Source: Mycolicibacterium gadium (GTDB lineage Bacteria; Actinomycetota; Actinomycetes; Mycobacteriales; Mycobacteriaceae). Taken from it: DNA of 64,000 nt. Both the position numbers and the translations under genes were made by a program. Within the stretch, counting starts at the first letter, position 1. Every line of letters starts with the position of its first letter. The DNA is taken from positions 5,518,001 to 5,582,000 of the forward strand of contig NZ_AP022608.1 in assembly GCF_010728925.1 (NCBI RefSeq), in the 5' to 3' direction. The notes under the pieces were generated by a model, which was not told where the DNA came from, ran no database searches, and saw only the letters and a program-made list of their open reading frames with translations. This document shows positions 9,128-18,034 of the stretch, one piece after another.

Positions 9128-10008
9128 TTGCGTGCCCCCCGCCGCCGCAGAGCTTTACTACCGGGGTCGAGCGCGTCGCGCAGGCCGTCGCCGATGAGGT
9201 TGGCGCAGAAGATGATCAACACGAGCGCACCTGCGGGGAACAGGAACAGCCACGGGAAGGTCGTCGCCGACGGGGTGCCACTGGCGATGAGGGTTCCCAG
9301 CGACACGTCGGGCGGCTGGACACCGAAACCGAGGTAGCTCAGCGCTGTCTCGGCGAGGACCGCGATTCCGACGTTCAGCGCGGTGTCGATGATGATGATG
9401 GAGGCGACGTTCGGAATGATGTGACGCAGGATTATCCGCGTGTTGCTCACGCCCATATACCGTGCGGCCACGACGAACTCGCGTTCACGCAGGCTCATCG
9501 TCATACCGCGCACGATGCGCGAACTGATCATCCAGCTGAAGACAGACAGCAGAACGATCATCCAGAGGATGTCGCCCTTGGTGCGCTGCACGACGATGGT
9601 GACGAGCAGGAAGCTGGGTATCACCAGCATGAGGTCGACGATCCACATCAGGGTGCGATCGCGCCAGCCGCCGAAGTAGCCGGCGATCGTCCCGACCGTG
9701 GCTGCGATGACCGTGGAGATGAACGCGACACAGACACCGATGAGCATCGACTTCTGCATGCCACGTAAAGTCTGGGCCAACAGGTCCTGGCCGAGGGCGT
9801 TGGTGCCGAACCAGTGATCGGTGCTCGGCGGCTGCTGCAGCGCGAAGTAATCCAGATCGCTGTAGCTGTAGGGCAGTAGCGGCGGCACTGCGTAGCAGCC
9901 GACGAACAGAAGGACGAGTATCGCGATCGACACCACCGCGGGCTTGTTGCGCACGAACCGCCGCAGGACCAGAGTCCGCCTCGAGGCGAAGGACGCGACA
10001 TCGGTCAT
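9124..10008 (-). CDS. oppC: peptide ABC transporter permease OppC
   Basis: The product has 294 residues with about six membrane spans and the permease coupling (EAA) loop around [19 protein letters not shown], which contacts the ATPase. The N-terminal cytosolic arm ([19 protein letters not shown]) is typical of OppC/DppC. The reading frame is open further upstream, but ATG 10008 is chosen because it overlaps the oppB stop as ATGA and gives the family length. It sits between oppB and oppD with overlaps on both sides, so the operon is tightly coupled. Confidence 0.94.
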   Translation of the reverse strand: MTDVASFASRRTLVLRRFVRNKPAVVSIAILVLLFVGCYAVPPLLPYSYSDLDYFALQQPPSTDHWFGTNALGQDLLAQTLRGMQKSMLIGVCVAFISTVIAATVGTIAGYFGGWRDRTLMWIVDLMLVIPSFLLVTIVVQRTKGDILWMIVLLSVFSWMISSRIVRGMTMSLREREFVVAARYMGVSNTRIILRHIIPNVASIIIIDTALNVGIAVLAETALSYLGFGVQPPDVSLGTLIASGTPSATTFPWLFLFPAGALVLIIFCANLIGDGLRDALDPGSKALRRRGARK

Positions 10009-10982
10009 GTCACACGCACCCTCGGATCGAGTGCGGCATAGATGATGTCCGACAGCAACCCGGCCAACAGGACCGTGACGCCGGCGAACACGACGATGGC
10101 GGAGATGATGTTGATGTCCTGTGTGTTGAGGCCTTGGATGAACCATTCGCCCATGCCGTGCCATCCGAAGATTTTCTCGACGAATACCGCGCCGGTGAAC
10201 AGTCCCGCGAAACTATAGGCGAACATCGTCGCCATCGGGATCAGCGCCGTGCGCAGCCCGTGCTTGAAAAGTGCTCTCCGACGGGTCAATCCCTTTGCCC
10301 GCGCGGTGCGGATGAAGTCCTGGCCGAGCACGTCGAGCATCGCGTTGCGTTGGTAGCGGCTGTAGCCGGCCATCCCTCCCAGTGCAAGGGTGAGCGTCGG
10401 CAGCACGAGATGCTGGAGACGATCGACGAACTGGTTCCATGCACCACCGACCGCGTCCGGCGATGTCTCGCCGGTGAACTCGAAAAGTTGAACGCCCACC
10501 GCCGAGTTGATGCCCAACGCCGACAGGATCAGCAGAGTGGCCATCACGAACGACGGAGTGCTGATCACCAACAATGACAGCGCGGTGATGACGCGGTCGC
10601 TCACGCGGTACTGACGGATCGCGCCCCACGCGCCGATGACCACGCCGGCGACGGTGCCTATCACCGAACCGAGGACCAGCAGTCGAAGACTGACACCGAC
10701 ACGGCGCCACAGTTCGTCGGTCACGGGCTGGCCGGCGATGGTGGTGCCGAAATCTCCGTGGAGGACGCCGGAGGCCCACAGGCCGAACTGAACCAGCAGC
10801 GGCCTGTCGAGATTCAGCTCGACCCGCTTCGCTTCGATGACCGCTTCAGGCGGTCGCGGGTTGCGACTCAGGAGGTTCTCGAGCGGGTCGAACTGCCAGG
10901 CGGCCAGAACGTAGGCCACGAACGATGCCAGTGCCAGCAGCACGAGGTAGTTGAGCAGCCGGCGCGCGAGAAAGCGCGTCAT
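10005..10982 (-). CDS. oppB: peptide ABC transporter permease OppB
   Basis: The product has 325 residues. It starts MTRFLARRLLNYL, the usual OppB/DppB beginning, followed by a first membrane helix, a large periplasmic loop and the permease core with coupling loop ARAKGLTRRRALFKHG. ATG 10982 is used rather than an upstream in-frame start 72 bases earlier because this gives the family length and the conserved N-terminus. It is the first gene of the minus-strand oppBCDA operon. The 185 bases up to the next plus-strand gene hold the divergent promoter region; no clear -10 was picked. Confidence 0.93.
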   Translation of the reverse strand: MTRFLARRLLNYLVLLALASFVAYVLAAWQFDPLENLLSRNPRPPEAVIEAKRVELNLDRPLLVQFGLWASGVLHGDFGTTIAGQPVTDELWRRVGVSLRLLVLGSVIGTVAGVVIGAWGAIRQYRVSDRVITALSLLVISTPSFVMATLLILSALGINSAVGVQLFEFTGETSPDAVGGAWNQFVDRLQHLVLPTLTLALGGMAGYSRYQRNAMLDVLGQDFIRTARAKGLTRRRALFKHGLRTALIPMATMFAYSFAGLFTGAVFVEKIFGWHGMGEWFIQGLNTQDINIISAIVVFAGVTVLLAGLLSDIIYAALDPRVRVT

Positions 10983-11167
10983 CCGCCCGGTCCGCATGTG
11001 CGCTGCATGCGCACAGGTTATGAGATTCGGGTGGCCGACCTTTGGACAACTCACACGTGGCGGTCAGCGGGTCTCCAGATTCGGCGCGTTCACTGGTGGT
11101 CACCTGCAGTTATTCGGAGGTGGCCGCAAGGAAGGGGCGACCGGCAACATCAGAGGGGCAATGTGAC

Positions 11168-11434
11168 ATGGATGATCAGCACAAGAGCAAATCCCGCGCC
11201 GATCTGAGGCTGTGTGCAGCCATGATCGGCGCCAGCGCGGTCTTCGCGATGGCCGCGATCGGCGTGATGGTCGCAGAGGAGCACACCGGTGACCCGGTGG
11301 CGAAGTCGTCGTCGATGACCGTCGGCGCGACGAGTACGCAGACCACACCGTCCAACGCGCCCGCCGTCGCGATGGCCAAGCCCACCATGAAGGGCCCAGC
11401 ACCGCTGCCGTCCGAGGAGGAGGCCGCAAAGTAG
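11168..11434 (+). CDS. small exported or anchored protein, paralogue of the next gene
   Basis: The product has 88 residues: a charged start (MDDQHKSKSRADLRL), one hydrophobic helix (about 16-38, with MIGASAVFAMAAIGVMV), then a Thr/Ser/Pro/Ala-rich tail. It looks like an uncleaved signal anchor or signal peptide with a short disordered extracytoplasmic tail. The pattern LRLCAAMIGASAVFAMAAIGV aligns with LKLGAATLGTSALLAMGALGV of the gene at 11556, so the two are paralogues. The ATG at 11168 has gagggg about ten bases upstream; longer in-frame starts lack support. The function is unknown. Confidence 0.6.
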   Translation: MDDQHKSKSRADLRLCAAMIGASAVFAMAAIGVMVAEEHTGDPVAKSSSMTVGATSTQTTPSNAPAVAMAKPTMKGPAPLPSEEEAAK

Positions 11435-11555
11435 GTCGTTTCACGCCTCTCCACACCGGTTACCCAACAGTGGCAAGGGTCACCGAGGACCCTTCAGCGC
11501 ACTGTTCGACGAGCCGCGACGAGGTGGCTCCCGACGACCGAATGGAGTGGTCAAG

Positions 11556-11786
11556 GTGAAATCGACACAGCTGAAACTGGGGGCGGCAACGCTGGGAACG
11601 AGTGCGTTGTTGGCCATGGGGGCCCTGGGCGTGGCGGCCGGTGTGAGCTCAGCCCAGGACGAAACCGAGGTTCCTAGTCCGGAGATCACGCTCGGTGAGA
11701 CGACGACGTCCACGACGGCGCCGCCCGAACCCGAGACATCGGTGGCGGTCCCCGAAGTCACGGCAGAACCGGCGCCGACGGGGTAG
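11556..11786 (+). CDS. small secreted protein with acidic Thr/Pro-rich tail
   Basis: The product has 76 residues. A short basic start (MKSTQLKLG) leads into a hydrophobic stretch ending VSSAQD, which looks like a signal peptidase I site, so the mature part would be about 45 residues rich in Glu, Thr and Pro. GTG 11556 is chosen because GGAG lies at 11544-11547, 8 bases upstream; GTG 11547 is in frame but overlaps this site. It is a paralogue of the gene 120 bases upstream and converges on the DUF5666-like gene at 11791. No function is recognised. Confidence 0.6.
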   Translation: MKSTQLKLGAATLGTSALLAMGALGVAAGVSSAQDETEVPSPEITLGETTTSTTAPPEPETSVAVPEVTAEPAPTG

Positions 11787-11790
11787 GCAG

Positions 11791-12321
11791 CTAATTGTGC
11801 GGAGCAGGTCCCGGTGGTCCGACAGGACCGCCGGGATCTTTCTGTACGTCGACCGACGTGGCGGTCGTCCTGCCCCCGTCGCGTCTGCCCTGGATCGACA
11901 CCTGGTCGGAAACGTCGATCGTTCGATCGGTATGCGCCGCGGCGTTCAGCTCGTAGGTCTGGAGGAAGCCGTCGGCGCTGGCGACCGTGATGACGGTGGG
12001 CGAGATCGCAGTGACCGTTCCGGTCTGCGTGAGCTTGGTGGCGAAGCCGCTGCCGGCTGCCACGACGTACTCGCCGTGCAGCGTCGTCGGCGAACCGGCC
12101 AGATGCTGCGCTGCAGTAATACCGCCTGGTGGGCCGGCGGGCATGCCGTGTCCGAAGGCCTGCTGAGTGGGCGATCCGGTGGCGGCGTATATGGCGGCAC
12201 CGCCGAGACCGGCGATGACGGCGGCGACGCCCATAGCGACGAGTGTCTCTTGCAGGCCCCAGCGTTGCTGAGTCGGCGGTGACGCACCCCAGACGGGCTC
12301 GATGGGTTGGTCGATCGTCAT
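11791..12321 (-). CDS. membrane-anchored DUF5666-like protein
   Basis: The product has 176 residues. An N-terminal cytosolic stretch (TIDQPIEPVWGASPPTQQRW) is followed by one membrane helix (VAMGVAAVIAGLGGAAIYA, about 35-53), a GPPGG-containing linker and a small beta-rich domain around TGTVTAISPTVITVASADG. Such OB-like repeats are typical of DUF5666 proteins, which often neighbour two-component systems in actinobacteria. It is divergent from the response regulator gene at 12455 and shares its 133-base control region, so control by that regulator is likely. ATG 12321 is preferred to an in-frame start 24 bases upstream. Confidence 0.65.
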   Translation of the reverse strand: MTIDQPIEPVWGASPPTQQRWGLQETLVAMGVAAVIAGLGGAAIYAATGSPTQQAFGHGMPAGPPGGITAAQHLAGSPTTLHGEYVVAAGSGFATKLTQTGTVTAISPTVITVASADGFLQTYELNAAAHTDRTIDVSDQVSIQGRRDGGRTTATSVDVQKDPGGPVGPPGPAPHN

Positions 12322-12355
12322 ACGTACACGTTGCATGACCCACATGTGTGCCGGC

Positions 12356-12385
12356 TGTGCACCCGATCAGTGGTCGGTGTGCACC
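12356..12385. promoter_or_regulatory. candidate response-regulator site: direct repeat TGTGCACC
   Basis: Two identical octamers TGTGCACC lie at 12356-12363 and 12378-12385, 22 bases apart start to start, or about two helical turns. They sit in the divergent region between the DUF5666-like gene and the tcrX-like gene, upstream of the latter's -10. OmpR/PhoB-type regulators usually bind direct repeats on one helix face, so this is a plausible autoregulatory operator. It is inferred from sequence only. Confidence 0.4.
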
Positions 12386-12442
12386 ACGAACATTCACAGC
12401 GGGCGCATAGACAATGCACAGGGACAGCCCACGACCCCCGCC

Positions 12443-12448
12443 GATAAT
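12443..12448 (+). promoter_or_regulatory. -10 element GATAAT for the response regulator (leaderless start)
   Basis: GATAAT ends at 12448, exactly six bases before GTG 12455. With the usual -7 position of the last T, transcription would begin on the G of the GTG codon, giving a leaderless mRNA. No Shine-Dalgarno is visible for this start. Confidence 0.5.
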
Positions 12449-12454
12449 GGGTGC

Positions 12455-13213
12455 GTGGCGAGTTCCAGCGGTTCGGCGGTCAACGACCAGGAGTCCGCGC
12501 GCGTCGTCATGCGCCGGGCCGACGGTAGGCCCATCCATGTCCTGGTCGTCGACGACGAACCGGTTCTCGCCGAGTTGGTGTCGATGGCCCTGAGGTATGA
12601 GGGCTGGGAGATCGCGACGGCGGGCGACGGTGCAACGGCCATCGCGCTGGCCCGACAGACCCCGCCCGATGTGGTTGTGCTCGACGTCATGCTGCCCGAC
12701 ATGAGCGGGCTGGATGTCCTGCACCAGCTGCGAGAGCAGATTCCGGGGCTGCCGTTGCTGCTGCTGACAGCGAAGGATTCGGTCGAGGATCGCATCGCCG
12801 GGCTGACCGCGGGCGGCGATGACTACGTGACGAAGCCGTTCAGTCTCGAAGAGGTGGTGTTGCGACTGCGCGCGCTGCTGCGGCGCACGGGGGTCACGAA
12901 CGAGGGGGGCGGTGCGAAGGTCGTCGTCGGTGATCTGGTGCTGGATGAGGACAGTCACGAGGTTACCCGCGCGGGTGAACTGATCACGTTGACCGCCACC
13001 GAGTTCGAGCTGCTGCGGTTCATGATGCGCAATTCCAAACGGGTACTGAGCAAGGCGCAGATCCTGGACCGTGTCTGGAGCTACGACTTCGGCGGAAGGT
13101 CGAACATCGTCGAGCTGTATGTCTCGTATCTGCGCAAGAAAATCGACAGCGGGCGCGAACCGATGATCCATACGCTGCGCGGTGCCGGTTATGTCCTCAA
13201 GCCCGCACGCTGA
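12455..13213 (+). CDS. tcrX: OmpR/PhoB-family response regulator, TcrX-like
   Basis: With GTG 12455 the product has 252 residues. The receiver domain has the acidic pair in VVDDEP (33-34), phospho-acceptor Asp77 in VVVLDVMLPD, Thr in LLTAKD and Lys in VTKPFS. A winged-helix DNA-binding domain follows, with TATEFELLRFM, SKAQILDRVW and LRGAGYVLKP. From MRRADGRP onward it closely resembles TcrX (Rv3765c, 234 residues) as I recall it; that start would be ATG 12509. The upstream GTG is preferred because of the perfectly spaced -10. It overlaps the kinase gene. The phosphorylated form probably controls the surrounding genes. Confidence 0.85.
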   Translation: MASSSGSAVNDQESARVVMRRADGRPIHVLVVDDEPVLAELVSMALRYEGWEIATAGDGATAIALARQTPPDVVVLDVMLPDMSGLDVLHQLREQIPGLPLLLLTAKDSVEDRIAGLTAGGDDYVTKPFSLEEVVLRLRALLRRTGVTNEGGGAKVVVGDLVLDEDSHEVTRAGELITLTATEFELLRFMMRNSKRVLSKAQILDRVWSYDFGGRSNIVELYVSYLRKKIDSGREPMIHTLRGAGYVLKPAR

Positions 13214-14774
13214 GCCACCGAGCAGAAGCCGGCTGCTTTCTCCGCGCACCTGGTCGCTTCGCGCGCGGCTGCTCGTGTCTCAGATCCTGTTGTTGGCGTT
13301 GGTGTGCGCCGGGATCGGTGTCGGCACAATGATTGCGCTGCAACACTTTCTGACCAACCAGCTCGACGATCGGCTGGCTGAGACCGCCAGGCGCTCCGCG
13401 GGGCTGTTCGAGTTCGGTCCGCCCCCGCCGCCGCCCGGGTTTCCGTTGCCTCCCGGCTTTCCGCGGCGGATGGTGATGCGTGACGACATGGGACCGGGGC
13501 CGTCCTTCCTCAACGCACCGGGGCAGGCCGCGCGCACGGTCGGCGCGGTGATCTCGCGCGGCACTCCGTTGGACGCCGGCGTCATCACCGCCGACGGCAC
13601 CCGCGACCGGATCACCCCCGCCGCGGCAGAACAACTGGCGCACATCGAACCTCACGAGGCGCCGCATACCGTCGAACTGGACGGCCTCGGCCGTTACCGC
13701 GTGATCGCGATGCGCGCGCACCGGCCCGGCCAGACGATCGTCACCGGCCTGCCGACGTCGGAAGTGGATGACACCCTGCTCACCGTGGGGATCATCTTCA
13801 GTGTGGTGGGCATCGTCGCGCTCTTCGGCGGGACGACGGCGGGATTTCTCATCATTCGCCGCCAACTCGCCCCACTGTCAACGGTTTCCGCCGCCGCCCG
13901 CCAGGTCGCCGACCTGGAACTCGACCGCGGCGAGGTCCGCCTGCCGACCCCGATCGTCAAGGTCGACCCGGCGGCGGCGCACACCGAGATCGGGCAGCTC
14001 GGCTCGTCGCTGAACCGGATGCTCGACCGCATCGCGGGCGCGTTGTCCGCCCGGCATGCCAGCGAGACCCGGGTGCGTCAGTTCGTCGCCGACGCGAGTC
14101 ACGAACTGCGCACGCCGCTCGCGGCGATCCGCGGGTATACCGAACTGGCGCAACGCAAGCGCGGTGACGTACCCGACGACGTCGCGCACGCGATGAGCCG
14201 GGTCGAGTCCGAAACCGAGCGCATGACGCGGCTCGTCGAGGACATGCTCTTGCTCGCCCGCCTGGACACCGGGCGACCACTTCAGCAGGAGTCGGTGGAT
14301 CTTTCACGGTTGATCGTCGATACCGTCAGCGATGCCCACATCGCCGGTCCCGACCACGAATGGTCGCTGGACCTGCCCGACGAACCGGTCGTCGTCACCG
14401 GTGACGAAGCGCGGTTGCACCAGGTCCTGGCCAATCTGCTCGCCAACGCGCGCACCCACACCCCGCCGGGCACGTCGGTCACGACATCGCTGAACCGATC
14501 CGAGGCCGGCGAGGTCGTCCTGACCGTGGCCGACGACGGACCGGGCATACCCGAGTGGCTGCAGCCCGAGATCTTCGAGCGATTCGCCCGCGGCGACACC
14601 TCGCGGTCGAGGCGCGGCGGAAGCACCGGCCTGGGGCTGGCCATCGTCGCGGCGGTGGTCAAGGCGCATCGCGGCACCATCGAGGTGCGCAGCGGGCCCG
14701 GCGCGACGGTATTCACCGTGACCTTGCCCGGCAATTCACAGTCAAGCCACAGCGGGAGCCAATCCGGGGCCTAG
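13191..14774 (+). CDS. tcrY: sensor histidine kinase, TcrY-like
   Basis: The product has 527 residues. Order: short cytosolic arm, membrane helix (about 22-45), extracytoplasmic sensor region with a striking proline run (FGPPPPPPGFPLPPGFP near 76-92), second helix around IFSVVGIVALFGGTTAGFL, HAMP linker, dimerisation domain with phospho-His in DASHELRTPLAAIRGY, and the ATPase domain with N box, DDGPGIP and GGSTGLGLAIV. ATG 13191 overlaps the regulator gene by 23 bases; a GTG at 13182 is also in frame. It pairs with the response regulator directly upstream and presumably phosphorylates it on an envelope signal that cannot be read from sequence. Confidence 0.87.
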   Translation: MSSSPHAEPPSRSRLLSPRTWSLRARLLVSQILLLALVCAGIGVGTMIALQHFLTNQLDDRLAETARRSAGLFEFGPPPPPPGFPLPPGFPRRMVMRDDMGPGPSFLNAPGQAARTVGAVISRGTPLDAGVITADGTRDRITPAAAEQLAHIEPHEAPHTVELDGLGRYRVIAMRAHRPGQTIVTGLPTSEVDDTLLTVGIIFSVVGIVALFGGTTAGFLIIRRQLAPLSTVSAAARQVADLELDRGEVRLPTPIVKVDPAAAHTEIGQLGSSLNRMLDRIAGALSARHASETRVRQFVADASHELRTPLAAIRGYTELAQRKRGDVPDDVAHAMSRVESETERMTRLVEDMLLLARLDTGRPLQQESVDLSRLIVDTVSDAHIAGPDHEWSLDLPDEPVVVTGDEARLHQVLANLLANARTHTPPGTSVTTSLNRSEAGEVVLTVADDGPGIPEWLQPEIFERFARGDTSRSRRGGSTGLGLAIVAAVVKAHRGTIEVRSGPGATVFTVTLPGNSQSSHSGSQSGA

Positions 14775-14797
14775 CCGGGCCGGACAGGATCGTCTCA

Positions 14798-16678
14798 GTG
14801 ACGACGACCCTGGTTCTTGCGTGCGAGAGTGCGCAGGAAGCCCCGAATCGCCCCGGCAACAGGCTCTCTGGCCTGGGCTCGAGGCTGGGACTCCCTTTTC
14901 TGCTGGCGTCGACGGCGCTGCTCTACCTGTGGAGACTTGGCGACAGCGGGTGGGCGAACGCCTTCTACGCCGCGGCGGTGCAGTCCGGCGCGGACAACTG
15001 GACGGCGATGCTGTTCGGGTCGAGCGATCCCGCCAATGCGATCACCGTCGACAAGACTCCCGCGGCGTTGTGGGTCATGGACGTCTCGGTTCGCCTTTTC
15101 GGACTGAACTCGTGGAGTGTGCTCGTACCGCAGGCACTGCAAGGGGTCGCGGCCGTCTGGTTGCTCCACGCGACCGTTCGTCGCGTCGCGGGCCCGGGCG
15201 CAGGACTGTTGGCGGGCGCGGTGTTGGCGGCAACGCCTGCTGCGGCCTTGATATTTCGGTTCAACAACCCGGATGCGTTGCTGGTGCTCCTGTTGGTCGT
15301 AGCTGCCTACTGCGTGCAGCGCGCATGTGAGAAGGATTCCAGCCGTTGGTGGTTGGTGGCCGCGGGCGTCGCGGTGGGATTCGGCTTCCTGGCCAAAATG
15401 CTGCAGGCGTTCCTGGTATTACCCGCGTTCGTGGCCGCGTACGCAACCACCGGGCACCGCACGCCCTCGCGCCGCATCGTCGACCTGCTCATCGCGGGCT
15501 CGGCCGTGGTGGTGTCGGCAGGGTGGTACCTCGCGCTCGTCGAACTCTGGCCAGAGTCGTCGCGCCCTTACATCGGCGGTTCACAGCACAACAGCATTAT
15601 CGAATTAACATTGGGCTACAACGGTTTCGGCCGCTTGACCGGCAAGGAGACCGGCGGCCTCGGCAACCTCAACCACGACGTCGGGTGGGGCCGTCTGTTT
15701 GGCACCGGAATGGGCCTGGACATTGCGTGGTTGCTGCCGGCCGCGGTGGTCTGCCTGGTGGCCGGCCTGATTCTCACTCGGCGCGCGTCGCGCACCGACT
15801 CCGCACGGGCCGCGCTCATCCTGTGGGGCGGCTGGCTGGTCGTATCCGCACTGGTTTTCAGCTTCTCCGACGGCATCATCCACGCCTACTACACGGTCGC
15901 GCTCGCGCCCGCGGTCGCAGCCTGCATCGGAATCGGCGCAACACTGCTGTGGCAGAACAAATTCGACATTCGAGCTGCGACTGCCTTGTCCGGGACGGTG
16001 CTTGTCACCATCATCCTCGCGGCGGTGTTGCTTACCCGCCATTCGGAGTGGATGCCGTGGCTGCGGGCGGCCGTTGCGGTCGGGGGAGTGGGTGCCGGCG
16101 CGCTGCTGCTCGTATCCGGCAAATTGGCACCGGTGGTGGCGCGATCGGTGGCGGCGTTGGCGGTCGTGTCGTGTCTCGCCGCGCCTGCGGGTTTCGCGAT
16201 CGCGACGGCCGCAACGGCGCACAGCGGTGCGATACCGAGTGTGGGGCCGTCCCACCACGTATCCGGCCGCGGCTTTGGTGGGGCGGGCGGCCTGCTGGAT
16301 TCGCCGAAGCCGGCGACCGGGCTCGTGGCCACCCTGGCTCGCGGCGCGGACGACTACACCTGGGCCGCGGCGATCGTCGGATCCAACAACGCCGCGGGCT
16401 ATCAACTGGCCACCGGTGCGCCGGTGATGGCGATCGGAGGTTTCAACGGCACCGACCCCGCACCGACTCTCGAGAAGTTCCAGCAGCTCGTCGCCACCGG
16501 TCAGATCCACTACTTCATCGGCGATCGCATGATGATGCTGACCGGCAGGTGGGGATCGTTGGGCGGCGGCAGCCGCGCGGCCGCCGACATCGCTCAGTGG
16601 GTGGAGACGCACTACACGCCGCTCGTCGTCGACCGTGTGGTCATCTACGACCTCAGCGCGCCTCCGCCGAATACATAG
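14798..16678 (+). CDS. GT39/ArnT-like polyprenyl-phosphate sugar glycosyltransferase, copy 1
   Basis: The product has 626 residues and about eleven membrane helices, the layout of protein mannosyltransferase/ArnT enzymes that take sugar from a polyprenyl-phosphate donor on the outer face. The first loop holds GWANAFYAAAVQSG and ANAITVDKTPAALWV, family motifs near the active site. A soluble C-terminal domain follows (YTWAAAIVGSNNAAGYQL, then GGFNGTDPAPTLEKFQQLV). It aligns along its whole length with the gene at 18035. GTG 14798 has AGGA ten bases upstream and gives the natural length. The acceptor is unknown; a cell-envelope glycan or lipid is likely. It follows tcrY by 23 bases. Confidence 0.87.
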   Translation: MTTTLVLACESAQEAPNRPGNRLSGLGSRLGLPFLLASTALLYLWRLGDSGWANAFYAAAVQSGADNWTAMLFGSSDPANAITVDKTPAALWVMDVSVRLFGLNSWSVLVPQALQGVAAVWLLHATVRRVAGPGAGLLAGAVLAATPAAALIFRFNNPDALLVLLLVVAAYCVQRACEKDSSRWWLVAAGVAVGFGFLAKMLQAFLVLPAFVAAYATTGHRTPSRRIVDLLIAGSAVVVSAGWYLALVELWPESSRPYIGGSQHNSIIELTLGYNGFGRLTGKETGGLGNLNHDVGWGRLFGTGMGLDIAWLLPAAVVCLVAGLILTRRASRTDSARAALILWGGWLVVSALVFSFSDGIIHAYYTVALAPAVAACIGIGATLLWQNKFDIRAATALSGTVLVTIILAAVLLTRHSEWMPWLRAAVAVGGVGAGALLLVSGKLAPVVARSVAALAVVSCLAAPAGFAIATAATAHSGAIPSVGPSHHVSGRGFGGAGGLLDSPKPATGLVATLARGADDYTWAAAIVGSNNAAGYQLATGAPVMAIGGFNGTDPAPTLEKFQQLVATGQIHYFIGDRMMMLTGRWGSLGGGSRAAADIAQWVETHYTPLVVDRVVIYDLSAPPPNT

Positions 16679-16734
16679 CCGGCATACAGCTTGGCCCAAC
16701 GGCCAGCACAATCTGCACCTCGACGATGGGTTCC

Positions 16735-17994
16735 ATGACCGATACCGCCCTTGAACGTGGCACCTCTGCTCGGACCCGATTCGAATCCCGGCAGAACGCC
16801 ACCGAGATCGCGCGCGAGGCGGGTGTGCCCGTGCTCGACGTGGTGGTGCCGGTGTACAACGAGCAGGTCGCTCTGGCCGACTCGGTGCGCCGTCTGCACC
16901 GTCACCTCCGGGAGCACTTTCCGTTTTCGGCGCGCATCACCATCGCCGACAACGCGAGCACCGACGACACCGCACGGATCGCCACACAACTGGCCGCCGA
17001 ACTGAGCGACGTCCGGGTGGTGCGGCTGCCGGAGAAGGGTCGGGGCCGTGCCCTGCACGCTGCGTGGTCGACGTCGGACGCGCCGGTGCTCGTCTACATG
17101 GACGTGGATCTGTCCACCGACCTCGCCGCACTCGCACCGCTGGTGGCGCCACTGGTCTCGGGACATTCCGATCTCGCGATCGGCACCCGACTGGGCCGCG
17201 GCTCACGGGTGGTGCGAGGCGCCAAGCGCGAGGTCATCTCCCGCTGCTACAACCTGATCCTGAAATCGGCGCTCGCGGCGCGCTTTTCCGACGCGCAGTG
17301 CGGGTTCAAGGCGATTCGAGCCGACGTTGCACAACGCTTGTTGCCGCACGTGGCCGACACCGGATGGTTCTTCGACACCGAACTGCTGGTGCTGGCCGAA
17401 CGCAGTGGTCTGCGAATCCACGAGGTCCCGGTGGACTGGGTCGACGATCCCGACAGTCGGGTGGACATCGTCGCGACCGCGGCGGCCGATCTCAAGGGCA
17501 TCGGCCGTCTGCTGCGCAACTTCGCCAACGGTTCCATACCGGTGAATGCGATTGCAGCACAAATGGGTTCGTCACAACGCTCGGGCGCCCCAGGCTCGCT
17601 GTTCCGGCAGGTCGTGCGATTCGGCACGATCGGGGTGGTGTCGTCCGCGGCGTACGCAGTGCTTTTCATGCTGATGCAGGGGTCGCTCGGCGCGCAGACA
17701 GCCAACCTGATCGCATTGCTGCTGACCGCCATCGGAAACACCGCGGCGAACCGTCGCTTCACATTCGGGATCGGCGGCCGGACGAACGTGGCCCGTCAGC
17801 ACGTCGAAGGTCTCATCGTGTTCGCGATCGCGCTGGCGATCACCAGCGGGTCGCTTGCCGTACTGCACACGTTCGTCACCGACCCGCATCATCTGGTCGA
17901 ACTCGTCGTGCTGGTGATAGCCAACCTCGTAGCCACCGCGGCGCGCTTCGTCCTGCTGCGCGGCTGGGTGTTTCACCCCCGCCGTTCCAACTGA
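16735..17994 (+). CDS. bifunctional GT2 glycosyltransferase / GtrA membrane protein
   Basis: The product has 419 residues. Residues about 30-260 form a GT-A fold family-2 transferase (VVVPVYNEQ, ADNASTDDT, MDVDLSTDL, CGFKAIRAD), the dolichol-phosphate mannose synthase type that makes a polyprenyl-phosphate sugar. Residues about 285-415 are a GtrA domain with four membrane helices, a family linked to flipping of such lipids. The single chain could therefore make and flip the donor used by the two GT39 enzymes on either side. ATG 16735 is chosen because gatggg precedes it by five bases; ATG 16726 is possible. It lies in an evident plus-strand operon. Confidence 0.88.
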   Translation: MTDTALERGTSARTRFESRQNATEIAREAGVPVLDVVVPVYNEQVALADSVRRLHRHLREHFPFSARITIADNASTDDTARIATQLAAELSDVRVVRLPEKGRGRALHAAWSTSDAPVLVYMDVDLSTDLAALAPLVAPLVSGHSDLAIGTRLGRGSRVVRGAKREVISRCYNLILKSALAARFSDAQCGFKAIRADVAQRLLPHVADTGWFFDTELLVLAERSGLRIHEVPVDWVDDPDSRVDIVATAAADLKGIGRLLRNFANGSIPVNAIAAQMGSSQRSGAPGSLFRQVVRFGTIGVVSSAAYAVLFMLMQGSLGAQTANLIALLLTAIGNTAANRRFTFGIGGRTNVARQHVEGLIVFAIALAITSGSLAVLHTFVTDPHHLVELVVLVIANLVATAARFVLLRGWVFHPRRSN

Positions 17995-18034
17995 ATATTC
18001 ACCAGGACTTCTCAATGACGAAGGAACCCATCGA

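Noticed and set aside
9124..10164. Longer OppC frame with 52 extra N-terminal residues
   Set aside because: The extra part is an antisense-like, His/Arg-rich stretch overlapping oppB. ATG 10008 gives the normal length and an ATGA overlap.
11480..13249. 589-codon minus-strand frame over the tcrX-like region
   Set aside because: It is antisense to the response regulator with intact motifs and is His/Arg-rich without any fold.
16775..16800. tRNA T-arm-like sequence (gattcgaatccc)
   Set aside because: It lies inside the GT2-GtrA coding region, and no acceptor, D or anticodon arm can be paired around it.
15346..17994. 882-codon frame ending in the GT2-GtrA protein
   Set aside because: The first 460 codons are an Arg-rich shadow of the GT39 gene in another frame. 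The real protein starts at 16735.
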